Source: Granulosicoccus sp036478565 (GTDB lineage: Bacteria > Pseudomonadota > Gammaproteobacteria > Granulosicoccales > Granulosicoccaceae). From it: 64,000 nucleotides of DNA. The notes under the pieces are model-generated. The model made no database searches and was not told the DNA's origin. It worked only from the letters and a program-made list of their open reading frames with translations. Both the position numbers and the translations under genes were made by a program. Where the stretch lies: positions 1,054,001 through 1,118,000 of the forward strand of contig OZ245050.1 in NCBI GenBank assembly GCA_965224525.1. Reading direction: 5' to 3'. Each line of letters starts with the position of its first letter. Within the stretch, counting starts at the first letter, position 1. Shown here in pieces: positions 26,983 through 35,958 of this stretch.

Positions 26983-27876
26983 ATGACTACAGCCGCTCTG
27001 CAAATTCGCTCACCTTCCTGGTTTGACCATGGCCGACTACTGCTGGTCAGTGCTATCTGGGGTTCGGCATTTTTGAACAATGCCATCGCTCTGCAGGACT
27101 TCGCGCCGATTTCGATAGCGGCTTTTCGTATAACAATGGCGGCAGTGATCATGCTGATCATCTGCTGGGGGCGTTCTTTGTTTCTACGGCTCGATTCACG
27201 CCGCATAAGTTTGCTGGCCGGAGTCGGCATGCTCAACAGTGCGATGCCGTTTACGTTGATCGGCTGGGGGCAGCAGACGGTTGATCCGGCCGTTACCGGC
27301 ATACTGCTGGCAGCATCGCCATTTGCCGCGCTGCTCTTTGCGCATTACATGACGCGCGATGACCGCTTCAGTTTCAACAAACTCGTCGGATTGCTGGTTG
27401 GTTTTGCCGGTGTCACGGTATTGCTGGGCCAAGGTCTATTTTACGACAGCACCGCTCTGCCAGGCATGCTGGCGATCATTTCGGCGGCGGTCTGCTATGC
27501 GTACTCTGCCGCATTGATTCGCAAACTTGGTGGCATGTCGAGCCTTCTCGTGGTCGCCATTAGCTTGTCCTTTGCAGCGGTGCTGCTATTACCCGTCGCC
27601 CTGTGGCGGCACCCTCCGAGCCAGCAGGTGGTGCACACAGACAGTCTGCTTGCGTTGGGATTTCTGGCACTGGGTCCAACCGCATTTGCCTATGTACTCA
27701 GAACGCAGATCGTGCAGCAAAACGGCGTGGTATTCATGTCGGGTGCCGGTTATCTGATTCCGCTGTTTGCCGTGCTCTGGACCTGGATGTTTCTGGGTCA
27801 AGTACCCACCCTGCATGCATTGCTCGCCCTGGTGCTTATTCTGGCGGGCAGCGCGATAGGTCAGCGACGAAGCTGA
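26983..27876 (+). CDS. DMT-superfamily transporter, EamA family
   Basis: The 297-residue protein has ten predicted membrane segments in two homologous EamA halves: residues about 12-140 (LLLVSAIWGSAFLNNAIALQ, PISIAAFRITMA) and about 150-295 (GMLAIISAAVCYAYSAALIRKLG, PTAFAYVLRTQIVQQNG, GYLIPLFAVLWTWMFLGQVP). EamA proteins export or exchange amino acids, nucleosides or other small metabolites; substrates are not predictable. I use the ATG at 26983 because the protein then starts just before helix 1. No strong Shine-Dalgarno is visible. Confidence 0.88.
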   Translation: MTTAALQIRSPSWFDHGRLLLVSAIWGSAFLNNAIALQDFAPISIAAFRITMAAVIMLIICWGRSLFLRLDSRRISLLAGVGMLNSAMPFTLIGWGQQTVDPAVTGILLAASPFAALLFAHYMTRDDRFSFNKLVGLLVGFAGVTVLLGQGLFYDSTALPGMLAIISAAVCYAYSAALIRKLGGMSSLLVVAISLSFAAVLLLPVALWRHPPSQQVVHTDSLLALGFLALGPTAFAYVLRTQIVQQNGVVFMSGAGYLIPLFAVLWTWMFLGQVPTLHALLALVLILAGSAIGQRRS

Positions 27877-27939
27877 CAGGGCATTGGTAGTCCGGTCGCG
27901 TATACTGAGGCTTCACTCTCAATCCCGCTGCAACCTGCA

Positions 27940-29190
27940 ATGAGCACTGCAAAACCCTGGGCTGCGCCCATGCCGGAAGATCAGTTCAATGTGATGCGTG
28001 ACATCATTTCAGCCCCCAGTCCGGTCGGCCTTGAATCTGCCATGACACTTGGTGTACTGCAGCCTTATTTTGACAGCTTTAAACTCGCTGGCTGGGACAT
28101 GCACCAATACGTTGGTAACGCCGGTGTGGTGTGGGATTCACATCCCGGGGAAGACGAGCGCTTCAGCATCATGCTGGTCGGGCACGCCGACAAAATCCGT
28201 ATGCAGGTACGTAAAATCGGTTCTGATGGCAAGATCTGGATCAACAGTGACTCCTTCCTGCCAAACGTGCTGATCGGGCACGAGGTGACAGTATTCAGTG
28301 AAAATCCGGACGAACCCGGTCAGTATCGAACACTCAAAGGCGGTACGGTGGAGGCGCTCGGCGCTATACATTTTTCTGATCCTGCACAGCGCACAGGCGA
28401 CAAGGGTATTCGGCCCAACTCGCTGTACCTTGACCTGCAAATTCATGGCAAGCATAAAGCTGATCAAATCAAACGCCTTGGCATTAAACCGGGTGATCCA
28501 ATCCTGCTGGATCGCCCGATAAAACGCGGCTTTAGTCCGGACACGTTTTATGGCGCCTACCTGGACAACGGCCTCGGTTGTTTTGTTACCGCTGAAATTG
28601 CTCGTCTGTTAGCAGAAGCCGGTGGCACCAGCAACGTACGCTGTCTGTTTGCCATTGCCTCGCACGAGGAAATCGGTCGTTTTGGATCGCGGGTGCTGGC
28701 CGGGGTACACAAACCCAACGTCTTGATCGCCGTCGATGTAAACCACGACTATGTGGCAGCGCCTGGCATAGGGGATCGCAAAATGCAGCCACTGGAAATG
28801 GGCAAGGGATTTACCCTGTCATCCGGTGCCATCATCAGTGAACAGCTGAATGCCCGGATAAAACGTGCAGCCAAAGCTCACGACATACCCATGCAGCTGG
28901 ACGTCAGCGGGCGTGACACGGGCACCGACGGCATGGCATCGGTACTGGCCAGTGTCGATAGTGCCGCAACCACTGTCGGATTCCCCACGCGCAACATGCA
29001 CACCATCTCGGAGTCAGGTCACACCGGCGATGTACTGGCAGCTGTTCACGTATTGAAAGAAACCATTCTGGCCATGGACGCAGAAAAAGACCTGCACAGT
29101 CTCTTCAGGCAGTCACATCCGCGACTGGATGAGACGACGAGTATCAGTCATCAAGGCTTTGATAAACTGGAGGAAGACAAAAAGGGGTAG
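27940..29190 (+). CDS. M42-family zinc aminopeptidase
   Basis: The 416-residue protein shows the metal-site pattern of M42 peptidases: VGHADKIRM (first His/Asp), GAYLDNGLGCF (bridging Asp), ASHEEIGRFGSR (catalytic Glu-Glu), AVDVNHDY (Asp) and a C-terminal HTISESGHTGDV (His). M42 enzymes (glutamyl/deblocking aminopeptidase, TET type) degrade peptides in the cytoplasm as large oligomers. No signal peptide is present, in agreement. The tRNA-Arg gene follows on the other strand. Confidence 0.9.
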   Translation: MSTAKPWAAPMPEDQFNVMRDIISAPSPVGLESAMTLGVLQPYFDSFKLAGWDMHQYVGNAGVVWDSHPGEDERFSIMLVGHADKIRMQVRKIGSDGKIWINSDSFLPNVLIGHEVTVFSENPDEPGQYRTLKGGTVEALGAIHFSDPAQRTGDKGIRPNSLYLDLQIHGKHKADQIKRLGIKPGDPILLDRPIKRGFSPDTFYGAYLDNGLGCFVTAEIARLLAEAGGTSNVRCLFAIASHEEIGRFGSRVLAGVHKPNVLIAVDVNHDYVAAPGIGDRKMQPLEMGKGFTLSSGAIISEQLNARIKRAAKAHDIPMQLDVSGRDTGTDGMASVLASVDSAATTVGFPTRNMHTISESGHTGDVLAAVHVLKETILAMDAEKDLHSLFRQSHPRLDETTSISHQGFDKLEEDKKG

Positions 29191-29210
29191 CGTCAGCAAA
29201 CAGTATTGAA

Positions 29211-29287
<77 letters not shown>

Positions 29288-29329
29288 GTAGTCAATTACG
29301 CCGTACGGCAGTATATCGTATGCGGCTAC

Positions 29330-30304
29330 TCACGCCGAATTGTGCATACCTGCAATAACATCGGCCACATGCAGGTCCAGCCAACGTGTGGTGGTTTTAC
29401 TGCCTGGTTGAGTCTGCCCCAGAAATCCGACATGCCCGCCATGGGTAGACAATTCCAGTGTTACGGACTCGGCCAGCTCACCGGCTTCCGGTAACACGGC
29501 CGGTGTGAAAAAAGGATCATCAAGCGCGTATAAAATACGGGTAGGGCGCTGTATGAATGGCAAAAACTGCCGCGCACTACAGCGGTCATAGTAGTCGTGC
29601 ACATCGTCAAAACCATGCAGCGGTGCGGTGATCGTATCGTCAAACTTCCAGAAGTTATCAAGCATTGGAGTGGCAGCAGGCAAATCAAGTTCGGGGTATC
29701 GCATTCGCTTGGCTTCGTGTTGAATACGCATCTGACCCAGCAAATAGCGCTGATATCCGCGGGTCAGACCTTGGTCGAATTTTTCGGCACCAACCGCCAG
29801 AACCAGCGGTGGGCACACCGCCATGGCGCCTGCCAGCGGCGTTGCATCAGCCTGCTCACCCAGATATTTCAGCAAGGCATTGCCACCGAGAGAATAACCA
29901 ACGGCGTAGACGGACTCACCCGGAAATCGTTCAACCATGAGATTAACAAACAGCTCGACATCGTCACTGGCGCCTGAGTGGTAGGCGCGTGACAAACGAT
30001 TCGGTTCACCGCTGCACCCCCGCCAGTGCATCAGCACGGGCCTGAACCCGGCATTTTCAAGGCTGCTGAAGACGCCCTGGATATAGGCGCTGTTAATGCA
30101 CCCGGCCAGGCCGTGCAGCAGGCAAACGACAGGCCCTGAAGTTTTCAAACTGAAATTCAGGTCAAGAAAGTCGCCGTCAGATAGCTCGGTTCGCTCGGCT
30201 TTGCTGGTGGTTTTTGTAGGTCTTGCAAGCTTGCTGGCGACAATTGTCTGCAAATGCGGGTTGCTTAACCACCAGCTCGGACTAAATTTACTGGTAACAA
30301 TCAC
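29330..30304 (-). CDS. YheT-family alpha/beta hydrolase
   Basis: The 324-residue protein begins with the family pattern SPSWWLSNPHLQTIVASKLAR. It then has VCLLHGLAG (oxyanion region), MHWRGCSGEPNRLSRAYHSG, the nucleophile elbow VGYSLGGNALLKYLG, and a C-terminal His in THGGHVGFLGQ. This matches the YheT/ABHD1-3 esterase group, whose physiological substrate is not established. It lies 24 bases from the divergent surE start, so the two share a small promoter region. Confidence 0.93.
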   Translation of the reverse strand: MIVTSKFSPSWWLSNPHLQTIVASKLARPTKTTSKAERTELSDGDFLDLNFSLKTSGPVVCLLHGLAGCINSAYIQGVFSSLENAGFRPVLMHWRGCSGEPNRLSRAYHSGASDDVELFVNLMVERFPGESVYAVGYSLGGNALLKYLGEQADATPLAGAMAVCPPLVLAVGAEKFDQGLTRGYQRYLLGQMRIQHEAKRMRYPELDLPAATPMLDNFWKFDDTITAPLHGFDDVHDYYDRCSARQFLPFIQRPTRILYALDDPFFTPAVLPEAGELAESVTLELSTHGGHVGFLGQTQPGSKTTTRWLDLHVADVIAGMHNSA

Positions 30305-30328
30305 AAAGACTTCCTCAAATCTCGCAAC

Positions 30329-31078
30329 ATGCGAATTCTAATCGCTAATGATGATGGTTACTTATCGCCCGGTATTCGGGCGCTGTACACGGCAATGCGC
30401 CAGATAGGCATAGCCACTATTGTCGCACCCGACAGGAATCGCAGTGGTGCCAGTAACTCGCTGACACTGTCACACCCGATCATGGTGCGTGAGCATGAGG
30501 ACAATGTCTATTCGCTCGAAGGCACGCCGACTGACTGCGTCAACATCGCATTGAGTGGCTTGCTGGACGAGGAACCGGACATGGTAGTCAGTGGTATCAA
30601 TGATGGACCTAACCTGGGAGATGATGTGCTGTATTCAGGAACGGTGGCTGCCGCCATCGAAGGACGTAATTTGGGGCACCCGGCCATTGCCGTGTCCATG
30701 GCAAACCATGAACCGCTACATTACGACGCTGCCGCAACCATCACAGCCAACCTGGTGACACACCTGCAGGAAGTGCCACTGCCAGCAGACACCATTCTGA
30801 ACGTCAATGTGCCTGACTTGCCAATGGATAAAATCAAGGGCCTGCGTGCAACGCGGCTGGGTGCCCGTCACCAGTCGCACAACGCGATTCGCCAGACCAG
30901 CCCCAGAGGCGAGACGGTGTACTGGATTGGCGCTGCCGGCGATGTGGCCGATGCCGGGCCAGGTTCCGATTTCGAGGCAGTCTCCCAAGGATATGTGTCA
31001 GTAACACCTCTGCAAATTGATTTGACGCGTTTTGACACGATGCAACCGATCAGCGATTGGTTGGAGCGTCTGTCGTGA
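30329..31078 (+). CDS. surE: 5'/3'-nucleotidase SurE
   Basis: SurE dephosphorylates nucleoside monophosphates and short polyphosphate in stationary-phase survival. The 249-residue protein has the metal-binding start MRILIANDDGYLSPGIRAL (Asp8-Asp9), PDRNRSGASNSLTL, the GTPTDCVNIAL motif and SGINDGPNLGDDVLYSGTV. It begins the canonical surE-pcm-nlpD-rpoS order. Confidence 0.97.
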   Translation: MRILIANDDGYLSPGIRALYTAMRQIGIATIVAPDRNRSGASNSLTLSHPIMVREHEDNVYSLEGTPTDCVNIALSGLLDEEPDMVVSGINDGPNLGDDVLYSGTVAAAIEGRNLGHPAIAVSMANHEPLHYDAAATITANLVTHLQEVPLPADTILNVNVPDLPMDKIKGLRATRLGARHQSHNAIRQTSPRGETVYWIGAAGDVADAGPGSDFEAVSQGYVSVTPLQIDLTRFDTMQPISDWLERLS

Positions 31079-31746
31079 TTTTGAGCCCAACGCAAATTGC
31101 CGGAATCGGCTTCACGTCGCAGCGGACTCGATCAAGAATGGCAGATCGGCTACGCGATCGCGGCATTTACAACGAAGAGCTGCTGGCGGTGCTGGCACGC
31201 GTACCGCGACACCTGTTTGTCGATCCTTCAATCGCCACCCACGCCTACGATGACAAGTCTTTGCCGATTGGCGAAGGCCAGACAATTTCACAGCCCTTTG
31301 CAGTTGCCCGGATGACTGAAATATTGCTTGAGGACGGACCATGCCGGCGCGTGCTGGAAGTGGGCACGGGCTCCGGCTACCAGGCTGCCGTTTTATCACA
31401 ACTGGTTGAATCCGTGTTTACCGTCGAGCGTATTCGTTGTCTGCTGGACAAGGCGCGTCAACGCTTCAAGGCACTGCAATACCGCAATATCAATTCACGT
31501 TACAGCGATGGCAATTGGGGGTGGGCAAATCACGGACCCTTTGATGGCATTATCGTTACTGCAGCACCCGTCAGCGTGCCCGACCCATTGCTCGAGCAGT
31601 TGGCTGTGGGCGGGCGCATGATTGTCCCGGTCGGCGGCCAACGTGGTGATCAGTCACTTACTGTTATCACGCGCACCTCCGCGGGTTTTGTGTCGCGCCA
31701 GGAAAGCGATGTGCATTTTGTGCCATTTCTTTCTGGCAAGTCCTGA
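31075..31746 (+). CDS. pcm: Protein-L-isoaspartate O-methyltransferase
   Basis: Pcm repairs isoaspartyl residues in aged proteins using SAM. The 223-residue protein has PIGEGQTISQPFAVARMTEIL, then the SAM-binding motif RVLEVGTGSGYQAAVLSQLV, and DGIIVTAAP. I place the start at the GTG at 31075, which overlaps the surE stop by four bases (GTGA) and has GGAG at 31063-31066 upstream; a TTG at 31057 is less likely. Confidence 0.96.
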   Translation: MILSPTQIAGIGFTSQRTRSRMADRLRDRGIYNEELLAVLARVPRHLFVDPSIATHAYDDKSLPIGEGQTISQPFAVARMTEILLEDGPCRRVLEVGTGSGYQAAVLSQLVESVFTVERIRCLLDKARQRFKALQYRNINSRYSDGNWGWANHGPFDGIIVTAAPVSVPDPLLEQLAVGGRMIVPVGGQRGDQSLTVITRTSAGFVSRQESDVHFVPFLSGKS

Positions 31747-31838
31747 AATGCCTACTACACTCAGTTTTCACCAGCGCGGCTGATGTCGGGTGTTTGACGC
31801 TCGTTTGTAGTCCGTGCTCACAGCAGAACAGGACGGTA

Positions 31839-32807
31839 ATGACGCATTCGCTTACAGTTGCTTGCACGACGCTTCTGGCGCTAACTTTGATCGCTTGTGA
31901 GTCAGTACCGAAGGTTGAAAGCCGGCTGCAGGCTTTACAGTTCCATCCTAATATGTACGTGGTTCAAGCGGGTGATACGCTCGATACCATCGCTTTTCGC
32001 TACAAGCTTTCAACAGCTGAACTTTCCTCGCTAAATCCTGGTGCACAGAAGCCACTACGCGCTGGCAAAAGGTTGAATGTCAGGCTCGGTACACAACTGT
32101 CTGATGCAATACGGGCAGGCGCTAGCTGGCGTCCTGCAGGACAGCCGGATATCGTAGCTGCCAATGTGCCAAAACTGCAACCAGCAACTGTCGACGTCAA
32201 TACGCGAGCAGAGCAGCCGATCGTCGTTTCGCCGACGACACGACATAGTGGTGACTTAACCAGACAGAGCATTGCCGAACGGTCAACCGACCAGTCAAAT
32301 CAGATAGTTGTTGTTGCATCTGGTATTTCAGTGCCGCAGGGTGCCCAGCCACATGAAGAAGTCATCAGGGATGAACTTGACTACGAGCCGGTATCTCACG
32401 CAGAAGGTGCAATTAATCAGGAGTTACAAGGGTATATAGGTCACTGGGTATGGCCGACAACCGGCGAAGTTGCTCGCGGATTTTTGCCCGGCAAGATAGG
32501 TGGCCAGGGTGTTGATATTGCCGGGGTGCCTGGACAAGACGTGCGGGCCGCGCTGGATGGCACCGTTGTATATTCCGGTCGTGACCTGAGTGGAGAAGGT
32601 AATCTGATTATTGTTCGTCACGAAGACAATCTGATGACGACATACTCGCACACCGACAACTTGTTTGTCGCTGAAGATGATGCTGTCAAGGCAGGCGACC
32701 CTATAGCCAGCCTGGGGTGGAACAATGATCGTGAATCGGTACTGAGATTTGAAGTTCGCCGTGACGGCAATCCCCTGAACCCTATGGATTTCTTGCCAGG
32801 ATCGTGA
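31839..32807 (+). CDS. nlpD: Murein hydrolase activator lipoprotein NlpD
   Basis: NlpD is an outer membrane lipoprotein that activates the amidase AmiC during cell division. The start ATG at 31839 follows AGGA at 31830-31833. The 322-residue protein has a lipoprotein signal with lipobox LIAC (Cys at 20) and a LysM domain (about 40-85, YVVQAGDTLDTIAFRYKLS). A variable linker leads to a C-terminal LytM/M23 domain (about 205-320, GVDIAGVPGQDVRAALDGTVVYSG). The usual first zinc His is replaced (GGQGVDIAG), so the domain is probably catalytically inactive, as known for NlpD. It sits directly before rpoS. Confidence 0.94.
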   Translation: MTHSLTVACTTLLALTLIACESVPKVESRLQALQFHPNMYVVQAGDTLDTIAFRYKLSTAELSSLNPGAQKPLRAGKRLNVRLGTQLSDAIRAGASWRPAGQPDIVAANVPKLQPATVDVNTRAEQPIVVSPTTRHSGDLTRQSIAERSTDQSNQIVVVASGISVPQGAQPHEEVIRDELDYEPVSHAEGAINQELQGYIGHWVWPTTGEVARGFLPGKIGGQGVDIAGVPGQDVRAALDGTVVYSGRDLSGEGNLIIVRHEDNLMTTYSHTDNLFVAEDDAVKAGDPIASLGWNNDRESVLRFEVRRDGNPLNPMDFLPGS

Positions 32808-32992
32808 AGTAACTAAATTACGTCTGCATTTTTGTCATTAATTGATTGCCACATTACAACAAATGTAAACACCTCCAAATACCGCTAAATAACACGAGCA
32901 AAGTACTGTAAGTTGCTTTAATATATAGAAAAAATAGTGCTCATCAAGAGCCAATAGCAAGCTTTCGAGCACAAACATCGGGGTTTTAGTGA

Positions 32993-33973
32993 ATGAGCAT
33001 TGGGCGACAGACAAGCTGGAACATGTCCAGCGATGAAATAAACACTGCGTCTGTGAATGACGACAGTAATGATACGGCTGAAGCGCCACAACCAGAAGAG
33101 CAGATCAAGGCCAGCAAACTGCGCGACGCTTCCCGCAAGGAAATGGATGCGACGAGGCTGTACCTGAAAGAAATTGAGCATTCCGAGTTGCTGACGGCCG
33201 ACGAGGAGAAGTCCTATACGCGTCTCGCCCAGAAAGGCTGCGGGAAGTCACGTGCCAAAATGATCGAGTGCAATCTTCGACTGGTCGTAAAAATAGCCCG
33301 TCGTTACATGAATCGTGGCCTTGCGCTGCTTGATCTGATCGAAGAAGGTAACCTTGGACTGATTCATTCAGTCGAGAAATTTGACCCGGAGCGTGGCTTT
33401 CGTTTCTCGACCTATGCGACCTGGTGGATTCGTCAGACAATCGAACGTGGTTTGATGAATCAGACTCGTACCATACGATTGCCCATACATGTTGTAAAAG
33501 AAATGAACGTGTATATAAAGGCTGAACGTCGTTTACAGCAATCGCTTGATCGTGAGCCAACTGTTGAGGATATTGCACAGTTAACTGAACGCCCGGTTGC
33601 CGATGTCAAACGTCTGCTGGGTTTGCGTGATCGCGTAACATCGGTTGATGTAGCTATTGGCAAGGACGGAGAACGGCCATTGCTCGATATCATCCCCGAT
33701 GAAAACAATGTTGACCCGTCCCATGTATTGCAGGATGAAGCCGTACACTCGAATATCAATGACTGGTTACAGAAGCTTGAATCAAAGCAACGAGAAGTGC
33801 TGGTACGTCGATTCGGCTTACATGGCCATGAAAAATGCACACTGGAAGAAGTGGGCAAGGAGCTGGGTGTCACACGCGAACGTGTTCGCCAGATACAGAT
33901 GGAAGCGCTGAAACGCTTGCGCCGGATACTTGAAGGCAGTGGTTATTCCGCCGAGAATTTGTTTATGGCGTAG
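32993..33973 (+). CDS. rpoS: RNA polymerase sigma factor RpoS
   Basis: RpoS directs the stationary-phase and general stress regulon. The 326-residue protein has region 1.2 (DATRLYLKEIEHSELLTADEE), region 2 (NLRLVVKIARRYMNRGLALLDLIEEGNLGLIHSVEKFDPERGFRFSTYATWWIRQTIERG), region 3, and region 4 with the helix-turn-helix (CTLEEVGKELGVTRERVRQIQMEALKRLRR). Its position after nlpD separates it from RpoD and RpoH. The ATG at 33023 is an alternative start. The 185-bp nlpD-rpoS gap may hold additional regulation, but I see no specific hairpin there. Confidence 0.95.
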   Translation: MSIGRQTSWNMSSDEINTASVNDDSNDTAEAPQPEEQIKASKLRDASRKEMDATRLYLKEIEHSELLTADEEKSYTRLAQKGCGKSRAKMIECNLRLVVKIARRYMNRGLALLDLIEEGNLGLIHSVEKFDPERGFRFSTYATWWIRQTIERGLMNQTRTIRLPIHVVKEMNVYIKAERRLQQSLDREPTVEDIAQLTERPVADVKRLLGLRDRVTSVDVAIGKDGERPLLDIIPDENNVDPSHVLQDEAVHSNINDWLQKLESKQREVLVRRFGLHGHEKCTLEEVGKELGVTRERVRQIQMEALKRLRRILEGSGYSAENLFMA

Positions 33974-34001
33974 TCGCCATGTGTTGTGACGTCTTGCAAA
34001 A

Positions 34002-34026
34002 GGCTCGCGCTTAGCGGGCCTTTTTT
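34002..34026 (+). terminator. Rho-independent terminator after rpoS
   Basis: Stem GGCTCGC (34002-34008) / GCGGGCC (34014-34020) with loop GCTTA, one G-T pair, followed by TTTTTT at 34021-34026 and preceded by AAAA. The T-tract touches the stop of the convergent Mth938-type gene. Confidence 0.88.
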
Positions 34027-34411
34027 ATTTGCCGATTTGTAGCAACGCTGCCGCCACCGATCGATATTCACTCACCAGAACACTGTAGGTGCGGCAAGCG
34101 GCACGGGTATTCATAACTTCCAGTGTCATGCCCTCAGCCTTCAGTTCTGCCAACAACTGCATAGGCGGAAAAATGTGATCGTTACCGGTACCCAGCAGGA
34201 TGATTTCTGGCCGTTCAGCGCTGGTATCCTCCAGCAACGGACCGAAGTGCTCCAGCTTGATGTCCGCAGGTACACCTTCATACCAGTGCTCTACGACCCG
34301 TGAGCGAGTAACCAGCACATTGCCGGTGTAGTCCTGACTATTGATGCCAAGAACCCCCGGACCGTAATTGCTGATGAGATTGTGCTCGCTCGTTTCCAGA
34401 TGCATCTTCAT
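34025..34411 (-). CDS. Mth938-like domain protein (DUF498 family)
   Basis: The 128-residue protein begins MKMHLETSEHNLISNYGPGVLGINSQDYTGNV and contains PEIILLGTGNDHIFPP and EVMNTRAACRTYSVLVSEYRSVAAALL. These match the Mth938/NDUFAF3-type fold, small proteins of unknown function in bacteria; the mitochondrial relative is a complex I assembly factor. A longer frame to 34786 exists but runs antisense into hom and has no family similarity. It diverges from hom, whose start is 46 bases away, so their promoters overlap. Confidence 0.85.
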   Translation of the reverse strand: MKMHLETSEHNLISNYGPGVLGINSQDYTGNVLVTRSRVVEHWYEGVPADIKLEHFGPLLEDTSAERPEIILLGTGNDHIFPPMQLLAELKAEGMTLEVMNTRAACRTYSVLVSEYRSVAAALLQIGK

Positions 34412-34456
34412 CCCGGTATGATACGCATCCTGTATGTAACAACAAAGGAGACAGCT

Positions 34457-35785
34457 TTGAAACCGGTCGTTGTGGGTCTGTTGGGCCTTGGAACTGTGGG
34501 ACGTGGAGTGGCCGGCATTCTCAGCCGCAATGCGGCTGAAATCGAGCGCCGGGCGGGGCGGGGCATCCAGGTCAAGGCGGCTGCGGTGCGTGATCGTGCC
34601 AAAGCGGAAGCGCTGGGTTTGGGGATTGACATCACCACCGATAGTACATCGCTTGTCAACAATCCGGAAATCGATATTGTCTGCGAGATGATGGGTGGCG
34701 AGGAACCAGCGCTCAGCCTGCTGCATCAGGCTATTGCCAATCGCAAACACGTCATCACTGCCAACAAGGCCCTGATAGCGCTGCATGGCAATGAATTGTT
34801 CGCCGCCGCCAAGGAAAACGGTGTCATCGTCGCTTTCGAATCTGCTGTTGCGGGTGGCATACCGATTATCAAAGCCATACGCGAGGGTTTGTCAGCCAAT
34901 CGCATTGAATGGCTGGCCGGCATAATCAATGGCACAGGCAATTTCATTCTCAGCGAGATGGCGTCAAAGGGCCGCGAATTTGACGATGTACTAGCCGAGG
35001 CACAGGCGCTGGGGTACGCCGAAGCTGATCCCACATTTGATGTCGAGGGCATTGATGCAGCGCACAAACTTACCATCCTGGCATCCATCGCTTTTGGCAT
35101 ACCGCTGCAGTTCGACAAGGTATTCACCGAAGGCATTACAAAAATCGAGCGTGACGATGTCGTGTTTGCAGCCGAACTGGGCTACCGCATCAAGCACCTT
35201 GGTATCGCCCGGCGTCGTAGCGGCGGCATCGAACTCCGGGTTCATCCGACGCTGATTCCGGAGAAGCGGTTGATTGCCAATGTTGACGGCGTGATGAATG
35301 CCGTGCTGGTGCAGGGCGATGCGGTTGGCCCCACGCTTTACTACGGTCCGGGTGCAGGCGCAGGGCCAACCGGCAGCTCTGTGGTCGCGGATATTATCGA
35401 TGTTGTACGCGCACTGACGACAGACCCCGAACAGCGTGTACCGCACCTGGCCTTTCAAGCCGATTCCCTGTCGAATCAACCGGTGTTGTTGCCAGACGAC
35501 TACGAATCTGCCTACTACCTGCGGCTGCGAGCTACCGACAAGCCGGGTGTCATGGCTGATATCACCAGTATTTTTGGCAAACTTGGCATCAGTCTGGAGG
35601 CTATTATTCAGAAAGAACCTGATCAGGCAGCAATGGATGACGCGGGTCAGATGCCCACGGTACCGATTATTTTATTGTCACGACGAGTTCGGGAAGGACT
35701 GATTCAGCAGGCCATCGAACAGGTTAATGCGTTGTCATCAGTCACTCGCCACGTCAGTATGCTGCGTGTTGAAACGCTGGGTTAG
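34457..35785 (+). CDS. hom: Homoserine dehydrogenase with C-terminal ACT domain
   Basis: Hom reduces aspartate semialdehyde to homoserine in threonine and methionine synthesis. The start is best placed at the TTG at 34457: AAAGGAG (34444-34450) lies six bases upstream. The NAD(P) motif VGLLGLGTVGRGVAG follows at once. The 442-residue protein has VITANKALIA, GIINGTGNFILSEM, and the catalytic region EAQALGYAEADPTFDVEGIDAAHKLTILA. A regulatory ACT domain lies at about 355-430 (YYLRLRATDKPGVMADITSIFGKLGISLEAIIQ). thrC lies downstream behind a 169-bp hairpin element. Confidence 0.95.
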   Translation: MKPVVVGLLGLGTVGRGVAGILSRNAAEIERRAGRGIQVKAAAVRDRAKAEALGLGIDITTDSTSLVNNPEIDIVCEMMGGEEPALSLLHQAIANRKHVITANKALIALHGNELFAAAKENGVIVAFESAVAGGIPIIKAIREGLSANRIEWLAGIINGTGNFILSEMASKGREFDDVLAEAQALGYAEADPTFDVEGIDAAHKLTILASIAFGIPLQFDKVFTEGITKIERDDVVFAAELGYRIKHLGIARRRSGGIELRVHPTLIPEKRLIANVDGVMNAVLVQGDAVGPTLYYGPGAGAGPTGSSVVADIIDVVRALTTDPEQRVPHLAFQADSLSNQPVLLPDDYESAYYLRLRATDKPGVMADITSIFGKLGISLEAIIQKEPDQAAMDDAGQMPTVPIILLSRRVREGLIQQAIEQVNALSSVTRHVSMLRVETLG

Positions 35786-35788
35786 ACT

Positions 35789-35957
35789 AATTAGTGCCCA
35801 TCCATAAACGGTCGTCTACTGCGGCCGCCTCATGCACGCAATCTTTCACCCACAACATATAGTTATTTGGTATAACCAAACGCCTATATGTTGTGGGCAA
35901 ATTCTCACGCACCTGAGACGTCCTCGCTACGACGCCGTTTGTGGATGGGCACTAATT
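35789..35957. mobile_element. 169-bp hairpin element (MITE-like) between hom and thrC
   Basis: The sequence folds back on itself along its whole length. Outer arms 35789-35811 and 35935-35957 are complementary over 23 bp with a single T-G mismatch (termini AATTAGTGCCCATCC / GGATGGGCACTAATT). Inner arms CCCACAACATATAG (35849-35862) and CTATATGTTGTGGG (35883-35896) are perfect. The segments between are imperfectly complementary, about two thirds paired. The loop holds TTTGGTATAACCAAA, itself an inverted repeat. AATT at both ends could belong to the arms or be a target duplication. It encodes no protein. Its form is that of a non-autonomous palindromic element. Confidence 0.75.
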
Positions 35958-35958
35958 T

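Noticed and set aside
26602..26986. Short plus-strand frames before the DMT gene
   Set aside because: No ribosome sites, odd residue composition, partly overlapping the acyltransferase start. Possibly a gene remnant, not provable here.
34412..34786. Upstream extension of the Mth938-type protein to an ATG at 34786
   Set aside because: It runs antisense through hom and the family match begins only at 34411.
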